From Clostridia bacterium (GTDB taxonomy: Bacteria > Bacillota > Clostridia > Christensenellales > Aristaeellaceae): DNA of 64,000 nucleotides. Below are positions 52,140 through 60,983 of this stretch, one piece after another. The notes below the pieces were generated by a model. The model was not told the DNA's origin and searched no databases. It saw nothing but the letters and a program-made list of their open reading frames with translations. A program made the position numbers and the translations under genes. Each line of letters begins with the position of its first letter. Position 1 is the first letter of the stretch. The stretch spans positions 62,001 to 126,000 of the forward strand of contig JAFQQT010000004.1 of NCBI GenBank assembly GCA_017410455.1. The letters run 5' to 3'.

Positions 52140-52805
52140 TCATGTGTGCGCCTGCGCGTTGAGCGATGCCGGTTTGAGCACAGCCAGCGGGGGCTGACAT
52201 GCCAGATCGCCCCCGCTCACGCGCAGCAGATCCACAAACTCCGCCGGCACCTGATACAGGTGCATAAAGCGCTCCACTCCGTCAATGGGCCAGTCCGCAT
52301 TGGCGCTGGTGCGGTAGTGCATGGGCAGGATCACCCGCGCGTGCAGCAGCTGCGCCACTTCCCTGGCAGTGGGCGCGTCGATGGTGTAGAAGCCCCCCAC
52401 AGGGATCATCACAACATCCGCACGGCCCAGGGCGTCCAGCTGCTCCTGCGTGGGGATGTGCCCCAGGTCGCCCAGGTGCATCACCCGCAGGCCCTCCGCC
52501 TCCAGGCAGAAGAGCAGATTGCTGCCGCGCTTTGCGCCGCCTGCCTCATCGTGGGCGGCGAGCACGGCCCTCACCCGCACGCCGTCGCCCAGGTCGTATT
52601 CACCGGGCGCGTCGATGATGCGGCTCAGCCCCGTCAGGTTCTCCACAGCGTTGTGGTCATGGTGACCATGGGACACCAGCGCCACATCCGCAGCGATCTT
52701 CTCAACAGGGTAGCCGCAGCTTGCGTCATAGGGGTCGGTGGCGATGCGCATGCCGTTCTCCAGCTCCAGCAGGAACTCGGCATGGCCGATGCAGCGGATG
52801 ATCAT
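52140..52805 (-). CDS. MBL-fold metal-dependent hydrolase (UlaG-like)
   Basis: The 221-residue protein is a metallo-beta-lactamase-fold enzyme. It has GHAEFLLELENGMRIATDPYD near the start (split: GHAEFLLE, TDPYD), the metal motif SHGHHDHN (about residues 45-52), HLGDLGHIP (about 110-118), and PMHYRT near 165 with a further metal His. The substrate is unknown. The start at 52805 overlaps the stop of the next gene upstream as ATGA. Confidence 0.88.
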   Translation of the reverse strand: MIIRCIGHAEFLLELENGMRIATDPYDASCGYPVEKIAADVALVSHGHHDHNAVENLTGLSRIIDAPGEYDLGDGVRVRAVLAAHDEAGGAKRGSNLLFCLEAEGLRVMHLGDLGHIPTQEQLDALGRADVVMIPVGGFYTIDAPTAREVAQLLHARVILPMHYRTSANADWPIDGVERFMHLYQVPAEFVDLLRVSGGDLACQPPLAVLKPASLNAQAHT

Positions 52806-53305
52806 TGCGTTTCCCTCCTCATGGCGTATGTCGCGTAAGCTTCAGCGAGGTACGGCAGGAGCGCGCCCGGCAGCGGCTGATGCTGGCGCAGCATGGCAGC
52901 CAGTTCCCGGTGCAGCTGCATGCACATGCGCTCCAGAGCGCGTTCGCCCGCGTCCTGCGCGGTGATGATGCGGCGGATCCAGACCCGGGCGTCGCCATCC
53001 TCCTGATGGCGCAGCAGAACGGAAATGCACCGTCCGCATGCGCCCCCGGCGACTTCCGGGATCTCCGCCTTCGGCGTGGGAACGTCCTTGTCCAGCAGCA
53101 GCCAGCCGTTCTCCGCCCGCGTCACGCGCCATTGCGCCGCTTCAGCCCGGGCGATGAATTCCTCAACGGCAGCAGCATCCGCGGCAAAGGGCAAATCCGT
53201 TGCCAGCAGGGCGCAGGGGGCGTCGCTGCGCCGCAGGGCAGGCTTGCGGCACGAATGCGTGGCAGCCAGCAGCGCGTTCACCTCCGCCCGGAGCGGCCTC
53301 AGCAT
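52802..53305 (-). CDS. Hypothetical protein, 167 residues
   Basis: I do not recognise this protein. It is soluble and Ala/Arg-rich, with a CGRC pair at about residues 91-94 (GGACGRCISVLLRHQ). A helical C-terminal half (DAGERALERMCMQLHRELAAML) ends at MRRETQ. It lies between the DUF1934 gene and the MBL gene, overlapping both (8 and 4 bases), so it is almost certainly expressed with them. AGAGGG stands before the ATG. Confidence 0.65.
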   Translation of the reverse strand: MLRPLRAEVNALLAATHSCRKPALRRSDAPCALLATDLPFAADAAAVEEFIARAEAAQWRVTRAENGWLLLDKDVPTPKAEIPEVAGGACGRCISVLLRHQEDGDARVWIRRIITAQDAGERALERMCMQLHRELAAMLRQHQPLPGALLPYLAEAYATYAMRRETQ

Positions 53306-53751
53306 GCGCCCTCTGCAGCGAACGTCACGTCGATCACCTGCACGGCCGCATAATTGCCCTGCATGTCCAGCTGGTATTCCAGGTGGACGCTGCCGCCATC
53401 GGCATTGAGCCGGACGTCCAGCTGCGTGGTGTACAGCGCCAGGGCGAGGTCGCCAAAGGGCGTGTGATATGCGCCCTCAAAGCGGCGCTCGCGCACGAAC
53501 ACCAGGGTCGTGCCATAATCGCCCATGCGCGTCATGGACACGCGGTCGGGCTGGATGTTCAGCACCACGTCCTGCACAAGGGTCTCCCCCGTGCTCTCCT
53601 CGGTCTGCACCTCACGGTAGCGCAGCATGCAGCCGCCGGATGTGGGGCGCATCTGCCCGCTGCAGCGCAGGCGCATGGGCGTTTCTTCCTCTTCGCCGAC
53701 GCGGGAAAAGCTGACCACATTGACCATCACCGGTCTGACTTCATTGGCCAT
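53299..53751 (-). CDS. DUF1934 beta-barrel protein
   Basis: The 150-residue protein matches DUF1934 (YwiB-like), a lipocalin-like small beta-barrel of unknown function. It has RLRCSGQMRPTSGGCMLRYRE near residues 25-45 (split: RLRCSGQM, LRYRE), GYGTTLVFV-type strands, and a TPFGDLALALYT segment (about 96-107) typical of the family. The start at 53751 follows AAGGAGG. It is the first gene of a three-gene unit, divergent from ispE. Confidence 0.82.
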   Translation of the reverse strand: MANEVRPVMVNVVSFSRVGEEEETPMRLRCSGQMRPTSGGCMLRYREVQTEESTGETLVQDVVLNIQPDRVSMTRMGDYGTTLVFVRERRFEGAYHTPFGDLALALYTTQLDVRLNADGGSVHLEYQLDMQGNYAAVQVIDVTFAAEGAC

Positions 53752-53778
53752 GATGAATCCTCCTTCGTATCTTTTGCC

Positions 53779-53807
53779 ATTATAGCACACAATTTGCGCT
53801 TGCACAA
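53779..53807 (-). promoter_or_regulatory. Promoter of the DUF1934-hypothetical-MBL unit
   Basis: On the minus strand TTGTGC, 17 bases and a perfect TATAAT precede the DUF1934 start by about 27 bases. Its -35 overlaps that of the ispE promoter. Confidence 0.6.
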
Positions 53808-53828
53808 TCATCTATTTTGGCGTATGAT
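53800..53828 (+). promoter_or_regulatory. ispE promoter
   Basis: TTGCAC, 17 bases and TATGAT lie about 32 bases before ispE. The -35 hexamer overlaps the -35 of the divergent promoter, so the two cannot both be occupied at once. Confidence 0.6.
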
Positions 53829-53860
53829 GATGAAACATGAATCACACGGAGGAACCGCCC

Positions 53861-54733
53861 ATGCGAATCGAGGCACGCGCGAAGATCAACTGGACGCTGG
53901 ACATCACCGGCCAGCGCGCCGACGGTTATCACCTGATGGACATGCTGATGCAGTCCGTGACGCTGCACGACGTCATCACCCTGACCCCTGCGAATGAAAT
54001 CACCCTCACCTGCGGCGGCGAGCCGCTCCTGCCGGCAGATGCGCATCACCTGGCCCTGCGGGCGGCGCTGGCGCTGCGGGACTATACCGGGTGCAGGAAG
54101 GGTGCGGCCATCCATGTGGAGAAGCGCATCCCGGTGGGGGCCGGCATGGGCGGCGGCAGCGCGGACGCGGCAGCGGTCCTCGCGGGGCTGAACCTCATTT
54201 GGGACACCGGCCTTGACCAGGAGGAGCTGGAAGCCCTCGGCCTGACCCTGGGCGCGGACGTGCCCTTCTGCCTTCGCGGCGGGCTGACCCGCACCACCGG
54301 CGTGGGCGAAATCATGGAGAACCTGCCCTGCGGCCGCTGCTACCCGCTGGTGGTGACGCAGCCCTGCGAGGGGCTCTCCACCCGGGAGATCTTCGCCGCA
54401 TACCACCAGGAGAAAGCGCCGGTACGCCCTGACAACGAAGCCGCAGCCATCGCCCTGGCGGATGGCGACGCCCCCGCCCTGGCCACCGCCATGGCAAATG
54501 TGATGCAGCCCGTGAGCACCCTGCGCCGGCCTGAAATCGCCCAGGCCATCGCCATGCTGAAGGAGAACGGCGCCTTCTGCGCACAAATGACCGGCAGCGG
54601 CAGCGCTGTGATCGGCGCGTTCACGGACGCGGCAGCCGCTGACGCCGCCTGCGCCGCCCTGCGCGCCCGCTGGCCCAGGGTGTGGCGGTGCGAGAGCTGC
54701 CTGAAAGGGATGGTGATCCACCATGAAGATTGA
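53861..54733 (+). CDS. ispE: 4-diphosphocytidyl-2-C-methyl-D-erythritol kinase
   Basis: The 290-residue GHMP kinase acts in the MEP pathway of isoprenoid synthesis, upstream of IspH. It has ARAKINWTLDITGQRADGYH (about residues 5-24) with the catalytic Lys, the ATP-binding loop PVGAGMGGGSADAAA (about 89-103), GADVPFCL and the C-terminal MTGSGSAVIG. The start at 53861 has GGAGG 6-7 bases upstream. Its end overlaps the GNAT gene by 11 bases. Confidence 0.95.
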   Translation: MRIEARAKINWTLDITGQRADGYHLMDMLMQSVTLHDVITLTPANEITLTCGGEPLLPADAHHLALRAALALRDYTGCRKGAAIHVEKRIPVGAGMGGGSADAAAVLAGLNLIWDTGLDQEELEALGLTLGADVPFCLRGGLTRTTGVGEIMENLPCGRCYPLVVTQPCEGLSTREIFAAYHQEKAPVRPDNEAAAIALADGDAPALATAMANVMQPVSTLRRPEIAQAIAMLKENGAFCAQMTGSGSAVIGAFTDAAAADAACAALRARWPRVWRCESCLKGMVIHHED

Positions 54734-55226
54734 CACGCCCCGCCTGATGATCTGCGATTTCACGCCCGACATGGCCCGCGCGGTTCATCTAGGCTCGCTG
54801 GACGCAGACATGCGCAGCTTCCTGCCCGACGAGGTCTTTGAAACCGAGGAAATCGCCGCGGAAGTCATCGCCGACCTGACCGAATGCGCCGCCTCTGGCG
54901 AAGGCCCTTTCGTGCACCCATGCCTGCTGCAGGATGGAACCTACGTCGGGTATGTGCAGTTCGCGCCTGCGGAGGGCGGATACGAGGTGGGCTATCACAT
55001 CGTCGCCGCCCACACCGGCAGGGGCTACGCCACGGAGGCGCTGACCGCCTTCCTGCCCGTGATGATGGCACGGCTGCAGCTCACGCAGGTGCTGGGCATC
55101 TGCGACGCGCGCAATGTGGCCTCCATCCGCGTGCTGGAGAAGTGCGACTTCCGCCCCGTGTTCACCGGCGACGCGCCCTATCAGGGAACGATCCGCCCCA
55201 TTGTGAAGATGATTTTCAGCATCTGA
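54723..55226 (+). CDS. GNAT acetyltransferase (RimJ/RimL-like)
   Basis: The 167-residue protein begins MKIDTPRLMICDFTPD, the usual RimL-type start. It has GYHIVAAHTGRGYATEALTA with the acetyl-CoA loop (about residues 90-109) and CDARNVASIRVLEKCDF (about 126-142). The substrate is not predictable. It overlaps the end of ispE, suggesting cotranslation, and a terminator follows. Confidence 0.87.
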   Translation: MKIDTPRLMICDFTPDMARAVHLGSLDADMRSFLPDEVFETEEIAAEVIADLTECAASGEGPFVHPCLLQDGTYVGYVQFAPAEGGYEVGYHIVAAHTGRGYATEALTAFLPVMMARLQLTQVLGICDARNVASIRVLEKCDFRPVFTGDAPYQGTIRPIVKMIFSI

Positions 55227-55235
55227 CAGAGCAAA

Positions 55236-55264
55236 GCCGGGAGACGCAGCGTCCCCCGGCTTTT
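55236..55264. terminator. Bidirectional terminator between GNAT and sipL
   Basis: GCCGGGaGAC/GTCcCCCGGC is followed by TTTTA on the plus strand and TTTG on the minus strand. Confidence 0.7.
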
Positions 55265-55270
55265 ACGTTC

Positions 55271-56803
55271 TCATGCCTGCACAGGCCGCCGCCACACCAC
55301 AACGCCCATGCCCGGCGCAACCTCGCCCCGCAGCTCCGGGTTGAGCGCCCGCACGCCCTCCACCGGCACACGGTAGCGCCTGGCGATGTCCCAGAGGGTC
55401 TCGCCCTGCTGCACATAGCACAGCACCAGATCATCCGGCAGCGGCTCCGCCCCGACGACCTCTCCCTGGGTGATGAGCCGTAGGGTTTCCGCTTCATCCG
55501 TGAGCGCCTCCATGCGCAGCACGCAGCGCACCTCCACCCGGTCGGACGTGACGGGCGTTGCCTCGGCCTCCGTGGCCGTGAGGGTCAGCAGCGCGCCCGG
55601 GCCGGTCTGCGCGGCGAATGTGGTGCGGAAGGGCTCGCTGAAGCGATGGCTCACCGGGATCTCCGAGCCATCGGTCATGTACAGGAGGGTGCCGCACAGC
55701 GTGCCCGACACGACAGTCCTGTCGCCGCTGGATTCGAATTCCTCCCACACGGGCTGCACGAAGGCCGCCAGCACCGTGCGCACGGGCGGCGCGCCATCCG
55801 GCAGACGCAGGGCCGCCTTGCCGCTCTCCGCCGCCCTCGCCCGCTGGCTCCCCGCCCGCAGGCGCACGTCCTGTCCTGTCAGGCGCAGTTCATCCCCTTC
55901 CGTGGTGTAGGCGTCCTCCAGCACGGACAGGGTCTGCGCCGCGTCCACGCTGCCCTCCAGCCCCAGGAGCACCTCCGCCCGCAGGGTGAGGCCGTCCTCC
56001 TCCGCCTGGCTGGCCACGGCCACATCGCGCACCACCACAGCGCCATCCAGCTGCTCGCCCTCCCCGCCTGCGATCTCCACGCTCTGCGTGAAGGGGATGC
56101 TGTGCCGGGTGACGACCACCGGCCGTCCCGGCAGCGCGCTGGCGTGCACGGCCTCCAGGAGCACATGCCCGGAGATCCCAACGCGCCCGACGCCGCCCGA
56201 CACATCCTCCACCTGCGGGAACGCTGTGGCGAAAAGCGTCTGCCGGATCTGCAGCTCCTGCGGCAGGGGCAGCTCCTCGCGCAGCAGCACATCCCCCGTG
56301 CCCGTGGCCACACGGGTGCACAGCTTCGCGGGATGCACCTTCGTTTCTACGCCGTCCACGCCATCCACGCCCGTGATGACCTCCAGCGGCTGGTGCGTGC
56401 AGCCCTGGGCGGATACGGCGATCTCCGCCCGCAGGTTCAGCCGTCCGCCTGAGGCCCGCGCCTCCACGCGCTGCACTTGCACCCGCCCCTGCGCAATGGC
56501 CCGCCCCTGCGCACCCGGCAGCGCAACGGGCTGCGTGAAGTCCGCCGTGGCCTCGATGGCCGCAGGTTCGGTCTCGCTCCCCCGGCTGTAGAGGACGTGG
56601 AACATCACGCGCCCCCGTACGTTCACCCGGTCGCGGGTGGCCTCGGCCTGCTCCACGGCAGCGGTGGCCGTGGCAAAGAGCACCCGCGTTTCATCCCGGA
56701 GGCTCCCCGGCAGGGTCACCTCGCCCGTCACCACCGCGTCCGCCCGACCTGTCCCCAACGGCTGCTCCAGCCGGATCTCTTCCCGCGTCAGCTGCATCTC
56801 CAT
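55271..56803 (-). CDS. sipL: SipL-like spore morphogenetic protein (DUF3794 repeats plus LysM)
   Basis: The 510-residue protein has three DUF3794-type domains (about residues 20-145, 165-285, 320-440) and a C-terminal LysM (about 458-505, VLCYVQQGETLWDIARRYRVP). This is the layout and length of clostridial SipL, which binds SpoIVA and is needed to encase the forespore in coat. No spoIVA is in the window. The start at 56803 is 7 bases after AGGAGG; earlier in-frame ATGs at 56824 and 56809 are less well placed. Confidence 0.87.
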   Translation of the reverse strand: MEMQLTREEIRLEQPLGTGRADAVVTGEVTLPGSLRDETRVLFATATAAVEQAEATRDRVNVRGRVMFHVLYSRGSETEPAAIEATADFTQPVALPGAQGRAIAQGRVQVQRVEARASGGRLNLRAEIAVSAQGCTHQPLEVITGVDGVDGVETKVHPAKLCTRVATGTGDVLLREELPLPQELQIRQTLFATAFPQVEDVSGGVGRVGISGHVLLEAVHASALPGRPVVVTRHSIPFTQSVEIAGGEGEQLDGAVVVRDVAVASQAEEDGLTLRAEVLLGLEGSVDAAQTLSVLEDAYTTEGDELRLTGQDVRLRAGSQRARAAESGKAALRLPDGAPPVRTVLAAFVQPVWEEFESSGDRTVVSGTLCGTLLYMTDGSEIPVSHRFSEPFRTTFAAQTGPGALLTLTATEAEATPVTSDRVEVRCVLRMEALTDEAETLRLITQGEVVGAEPLPDDLVLCYVQQGETLWDIARRYRVPVEGVRALNPELRGEVAPGMGVVVWRRPVQA

Positions 56804-56888
56804 GCCCATACCTCCTGCACTCATGTTCCTGTGAGATGCTATGCATCCGCCCGGCGAAAAATTCCTGTTCCGATTTCATCAAATTCTC

Positions 56889-56917
56889 ATTATACAGCTC
56901 TTTCCACGATGAGAAAA
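56889..56917 (-). promoter_or_regulatory. sipL candidate promoter
   Basis: On the minus strand a perfect TATAAT has a weak TTTTCT 17 bases upstream, about 85 bases before the start. A sporulation-sigma site would be expected for sipL, but none was clear. Confidence 0.35.
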
Positions 56918-56929
56918 CTGTGCTATAAT
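56901..56929 (+). promoter_or_regulatory. xpaC-telA promoter
   Basis: TTTCCA, 17 bases and TATAAT lie about 120 bases before xpaC. The -10 is perfect; the -35 is weak. Confidence 0.45.
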
Positions 56930-57052
56930 GTTGAGGAGTTCTGTATCGACGCAGCGTGCGCCACAATTTGCGCCCCGCGCGTGAATCATCCCTGCCGCAA
57001 CCGTTGATGGATGTGTGTCAGGAGTTATTGTCAGTAAAGGAGCATGACCCCC

Positions 57053-58084
57053 ATGGCCAGAAAAACCGTTGTGAAAAAGAAGAAGAAGGATAACAGCACA
57101 AGGAACGCCATACTCGCCTTCCTCTTCGCCATGATCGCGCTCTGCGGCCTCTTTGGCGCCCACAAGGCCTCCAACTTCCTCATCTGCGGCCTGCTCTCGG
57201 CCTTCATCGCAGTGGTGATCAAGATTGCCACATCGCCCATGAAGGGGCTGGATGCACCGGGCAACTCCACGGGCATCATCGTCGAGGATGTGGAGGATGA
57301 ATACGCCCGGGACATGATCGCCACGGGCCTGTCCCTCCTGGAGGAGCTGGGGCGCGAGCGCGACGCCATCGCCGAAACGATCTTCACCCGACGTATCAAC
57401 GATTTCATCACCGTTTTCAAGGAGATGCTGAGCATCGTCAACCGGGATTACAGCAAGGCGCCTCATCTGCGCAAGATGAACAGCTACTACATCCCCACCA
57501 TCATCAAGCTCCTGCAGGCCTACCGCGATGCAAAGGCCCAGGGTACCTCCTATATGGAGATCGCCACCGCCCGCGAGAAGCTCCTCAAGACGCTGGATCA
57601 GCTGGTGCAGGCCGCCAGCAACATCAAAAAGAAGATGGTCAAGACCAACCTGGAACGCATGGATATCACCCGCGAGGTGCTGGACGACACCCTGCGCGCC
57701 GATGGCTACATCGAAACCGAGGAGGTCGCAGATCTGCGCAAGAGCGCCGCGGACGCGTCCCGTGACCTCCAGCTGTCTGCCCAGCTGGGCGGCAGCGCGC
57801 CGGTTCAGCAGCCCGCGCCCCAGCCTGCGCCCGTGCAGAAGCCCGCGCCCGTGTATCAGGCCGCACCCCAGGCTGCCCCCACGCAGAAGCCCGCACCCGG
57901 CCTGACCATGGACGCCACACAGCAGGCCCGCCAGTCCACCGCCGCCCCGACCCTGCAGCCCAACATTCCCACAGCCGCTGCCCAGCAGCTTTCCCAGGGC
58001 GCGCCGCTGCTCAACGTCCCCGGGCTCTTCGAGGACGCGGAGGAATCCACCCAGACGGATGACAATCAGAGCATGATGTTCTGA
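57053..58084 (+). CDS. xpaC: XpaC-like protein
   Basis: The 343-residue protein has a Lys-rich start and two hydrophobic segments (about residues 18-60). The long helical central domain (about 80-215, with DFITVFKEMLSIV and REKLLKTLDQLVQAASNIKKKMV, split at KTLDQLVQ) is family-typical. A Pro/Ala/Gln-rich tail follows. Bacillus has xpaC directly before yaaN (a TelA homologue), the same order as here. The name comes from indolyl-phosphate hydrolysis in Bacillus, but the real role is probably at the membrane. The start at 57053 follows AAGGAG. Confidence 0.82.
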   Translation: MARKTVVKKKKKDNSTRNAILAFLFAMIALCGLFGAHKASNFLICGLLSAFIAVVIKIATSPMKGLDAPGNSTGIIVEDVEDEYARDMIATGLSLLEELGRERDAIAETIFTRRINDFITVFKEMLSIVNRDYSKAPHLRKMNSYYIPTIIKLLQAYRDAKAQGTSYMEIATAREKLLKTLDQLVQAASNIKKKMVKTNLERMDITREVLDDTLRADGYIETEEVADLRKSAADASRDLQLSAQLGGSAPVQQPAPQPAPVQKPAPVYQAAPQAAPTQKPAPGLTMDATQQARQSTAAPTLQPNIPTAAAQQLSQGAPLLNVPGLFEDAEESTQTDDNQSMMF

Positions 58085-58132
58085 TTCACACCAGTTCACA
58101 CAAGCACTTCATTATGCAAGGAGGTCTTCCCC

Positions 58133-59401
58133 ATGACTGAACAGAACAACATCCCGCTGTCCCTTCCGATCATGCCCTCTGAAGCCGCTCCCGCGCAGGC
58201 CGCGCCCGTGCAGAGCATCCAGCAGAGCGACATCCCCGCCGCTCCCGCCGCGCCCGATGCACTGCCCCTGTCCCTGGGGCTGAATACGCCCGCTGCGGCC
58301 CCCGCCGCCGCGCCTGCTCAGGCCAAGCCCGCCATCCCCGAGATCAAGGAAACTGAGATCCTCGAGGCAGTGGAGACCCTGACCCCCGCCGAGCGCAGCG
58401 CCATCGACGCCTTCAAAGCCAAGCTGGACATCACCAACCCTGACCATGTGATGCTCTACGGCGCCGACGCGCAGAAGTCCCTGGGCGAGTTCTCCACCTC
58501 CGCGCTGGAGGCCGTGCGCACCAAGGACGCGGGCGAAGTGGGCAAGATGCTGGAGGACCTGGTGGTGGAGCTGCGTGGCTTTGAGACCGACGCCGAGGAG
58601 CCCAAGGGCCTCTTCCGCATCTTCTCCAAGGCCAGCGACCGCATCGAGCGCATGAAGACCCGCTACGGCGCGGTGAGCGTGAATGTCGAGAACATCAAGA
58701 CCCAGCTGGAGGCCCACATGGTCCAGCTGCAGGAAGACGTGAAGATGTTCGACCGGATGTATGAGCGCAACCTGGCCTATTTCCGCCAGCTGACCCTGTA
58801 CATCATCGCCGGTCAGGAGACGCTCAAGCATGTGCGTGAGACCGACCTGCGCGCCGCCTACGAGAAGGCCGCCGGCACCGGCGACGCCATGGACGCCCAG
58901 TCCGCCAACGACCTGGCCGCCTTGTGCGACCGCTTCGAAAAGAAGCTGCACGACCTGCTGCTGACCCGCCAGGTGGCCCTGCAGACCGGTCCCCAGATCC
59001 GCCTGCTGCAGAACAACGATCAGCTGCTCATCGAGCGCATCCAGTCCACCATCGCCAACACCCTGCCCCTGTGGCAGAACCAGATGGTGCTGGCCCTGGG
59101 CATGCACAACGCCCAGCAGGCCCTCAAGGCCCAGCGCGCCGTGACCGACATGACCAACGAGCTCCTGCGCAAGAACGCCGCCGCACTGCAGCAGGGCACC
59201 GTCGAAACCGCCCGCGAGGCCGAGCGCGGCATCATCGACATCGAGACCCTGGTGGAGACCAACCAGTCCCTGATCGACACCATCGACCAGGTGCTGCAGA
59301 TCCAGCGCGAAGGCCGCGCCAAGCGTTCCGAGGCCGAGAAGACCCTGCGCGAGATGGAGACCCACCTGCGCGCCAAGCTCCTGGAGACCAGCAGCCACTG
59401 A
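58133..59401 (+). CDS. telA: TelA/YaaN-family toxic anion resistance protein
   Basis: The 422-residue protein belongs to the TelA family, associated with resistance to tellurite and other stresses, although mechanism is unknown. Residues 1-75 are Ala/Pro-rich. The rest is almost all helical, with VMLYGADAQKSLGEFSTSAL (about 104-123), YERNLAYFRQLTLYIIAGQE and a C-terminal coiled coil. AAGGAGG stands 9 bases before the ATG. It follows xpaC in one operon. Confidence 0.92.
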   Translation: MTEQNNIPLSLPIMPSEAAPAQAAPVQSIQQSDIPAAPAAPDALPLSLGLNTPAAAPAAAPAQAKPAIPEIKETEILEAVETLTPAERSAIDAFKAKLDITNPDHVMLYGADAQKSLGEFSTSALEAVRTKDAGEVGKMLEDLVVELRGFETDAEEPKGLFRIFSKASDRIERMKTRYGAVSVNVENIKTQLEAHMVQLQEDVKMFDRMYERNLAYFRQLTLYIIAGQETLKHVRETDLRAAYEKAAGTGDAMDAQSANDLAALCDRFEKKLHDLLLTRQVALQTGPQIRLLQNNDQLLIERIQSTIANTLPLWQNQMVLALGMHNAQQALKAQRAVTDMTNELLRKNAAALQQGTVETAREAERGIIDIETLVETNQSLIDTIDQVLQIQREGRAKRSEAEKTLREMETHLRAKLLETSSH

Positions 59402-59414
59402 GATCCATAACCCC

Positions 59415-59453
59415 GCCGGAGGGGGCGGCCGCGGCAACGGTGCTCCCTCCGGC
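59415..59453 (+). terminator. Terminator or attenuator between telA and the LemA-like gene
   Basis: GCCGGAGGG pairs with CCCTCCGGC across a GC-rich 21-base loop and is followed by TTTC. The T-tract is short, so partial read-through into the next genes is likely. Confidence 0.55.
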
Positions 59454-59485
59454 TTTCACTCTGATACGGAGGCTTCCTGTCAGCC

Positions 59486-60034
59486 ATGAAGATTTCGCTG
59501 AGCAACATTCTATTTGCCCTCCTGTGCGTGGCGCTGCTGGGCGTGGCGCTGGGGCTGGGCTCCGTGCGCGGCTGGAGCGCCGACCGCGATGAGATCCTCA
59601 ACGCCTTCTCCGCCGATGGGGAGCTGCACACCCTGCTGGAGAACCGCGGCATGGACGCGGCGAACCTGTGCGTGGTGGCCGCGCGTCACCTGCCTGAAAA
59701 CGACGCTGATCTTCTCGCGCTCTCCGCTACCTCCGGCACGCTCCTGAGCGGCGTGGAGGACGCACAGGCCCTGCTGGACGCAGACGCCGTCATCACCGAC
59801 GTCGCCCTTCGCTTTGCAGATTCTCTGCCCCAGCTGACCAGCATGCAGCAGAGCCAGCGCGACATGGCTTATCTGACCATGCTCAGCGGCTCCCTGGGCC
59901 GAAAGAGCAGCCTGACCCATAACTACACCGCCATGGTGGAGGACTTCAACCAGCAGCTGACGACTTCCCTCTCCGGTAAGATCGCCATGCTCCTGGGCGT
60001 CGATATCATCCCCGTGCCCGGCACTGCGGACTGA
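59486..60034 (+). CDS. LemA-like membrane-anchored protein
   Basis: The 182-residue protein has an N-terminal membrane anchor (ISLSNILFALLCVALLGVALGL) and a helical outer part. The C-terminal HNYTAMVEDFNQQLTTSLSGKIAMLLGV (split: YTAMVEDFNQ, AMLLGV) resembles the LemA family end, while the rest is divergent. LemA and TPM-domain proteins are common neighbours, and the next gene encodes a TPM domain, which supports the call. It stands 15 bases before the TPM gene. Confidence 0.68.
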   Translation: MKISLSNILFALLCVALLGVALGLGSVRGWSADRDEILNAFSADGELHTLLENRGMDAANLCVVAARHLPENDADLLALSATSGTLLSGVEDAQALLDADAVITDVALRFADSLPQLTSMQQSQRDMAYLTMLSGSLGRKSSLTHNYTAMVEDFNQQLTTSLSGKIAMLLGVDIIPVPGTAD

Positions 60035-60049
60035 AAGGAGGCCTGAACG

Positions 60050-60889
60050 ATGCTCAAGCGGATCCTGTGCCTCCTGATGCTGTGCGCCCTGCTCCTGTGC
60101 AGCGCCGCCCAGGCCGAGCCCCGCTATCCCGCCCAGAGCGGCGTGACCACCGACAGCGCGGCGGTCCTCTCCGTCAAGCTCCTGGAGGACCTGCGCACTC
60201 TGGACAAGCGCCTGGATAAGGCTGGAGCGCCCCGGCTCCATATCGCCACGGTGGACTTCCTGGACACGGCCGACGTGCAGGACTACGCCAATGCCCTCTT
60301 CACCCGCTGGGAGCTGGCGGATGACGACGTGCTTCTGCTGCTGTGCGTGGGCGAAGAACGCTATGCCATCGCCGCGGGCAACGGCGCGCGCCGCATCCTG
60401 CCGGACACGGTGCTCAGCAAGCTCATGGCCGGCTATCTGCACGAAGCCTTCCTCGGCCAGCAGTATGACGCGGCCGTTTCCGCCTTCGCCACGGGCTACG
60501 TGAGCGAGGTCTGCAAGGCCTGCGGCGTCACCGTCAAAGTGGAAGACCTCTTCCGCTCCACGTCTTCGGGCATCTTCGGCAACTGGGCCGGTTCCCAGAA
60601 GAACACGGGCGCATCCGGCGATGGCGAATCTTTCCTCACCCGCGAGGACAAGAACAGCGGGTTCTCCCTGCTGAAGGTGATCCTGATCGTGGCGCTGCTG
60701 ATGCTGATCTTCGGCGCATTCCGCACGGGAAAGAAGCTGCGCCGCCCCGCCGGAGAAGATGCGCCGCCGCCTCCGCCCGAGGCCGCCCCGAAGCCCGCGC
60801 AGGCCGAAAAGCCCCGCTATCCGGTCTACTTCAAGCCCCGGGAGAAGAAACCCACCCCGCAATACTTCAAGCCCCGCAACCCCAAGTGA
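60050..60889 (+). CDS. TPM-domain (TLP18.3/Psb32-like) membrane protein
   Basis: The 279-residue protein has a signal peptide (MLKRILCLLMLCALLLCSA), a TPM domain (about residues 25-155) and one membrane helix (about 205-225). A Pro/Lys-rich cytoplasmic tail ends in two FKPR repeats. The TPM domain has RLHIATVDFLDTADVQDYANALF and LLLLCVGEERYAIAAGNGAR (split: DVQDYANALF, GEERYAIA). The fold is known in phosphatase-like proteins, but activity is not shown for this type. AAAGGAGG lies upstream. Confidence 0.8.
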   Translation: MLKRILCLLMLCALLLCSAAQAEPRYPAQSGVTTDSAAVLSVKLLEDLRTLDKRLDKAGAPRLHIATVDFLDTADVQDYANALFTRWELADDDVLLLLCVGEERYAIAAGNGARRILPDTVLSKLMAGYLHEAFLGQQYDAAVSAFATGYVSEVCKACGVTVKVEDLFRSTSSGIFGNWAGSQKNTGASGDGESFLTREDKNSGFSLLKVILIVALLMLIFGAFRTGKKLRRPAGEDAPPPPPEAAPKPAQAEKPRYPVYFKPREKKPTPQYFKPRNPK

Positions 60890-60895
60890 CGTCCC

Positions 60896-60926
60896 GCCCG
60901 GACAGGCCGCCGCCTCCCGGGCTTTT
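60896..60926 (+). terminator. Terminator after the TPM gene
   Basis: GCCCGG/CCGGGC across a 15-base loop is followed by TTTTCT. Confidence 0.5.
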
Positions 60927-60983
60927 CTGCATTGGGCGGCAGGGTTTCCCGCGCCTCATCCGTTTTATCAGGGAGGAGTTCCC

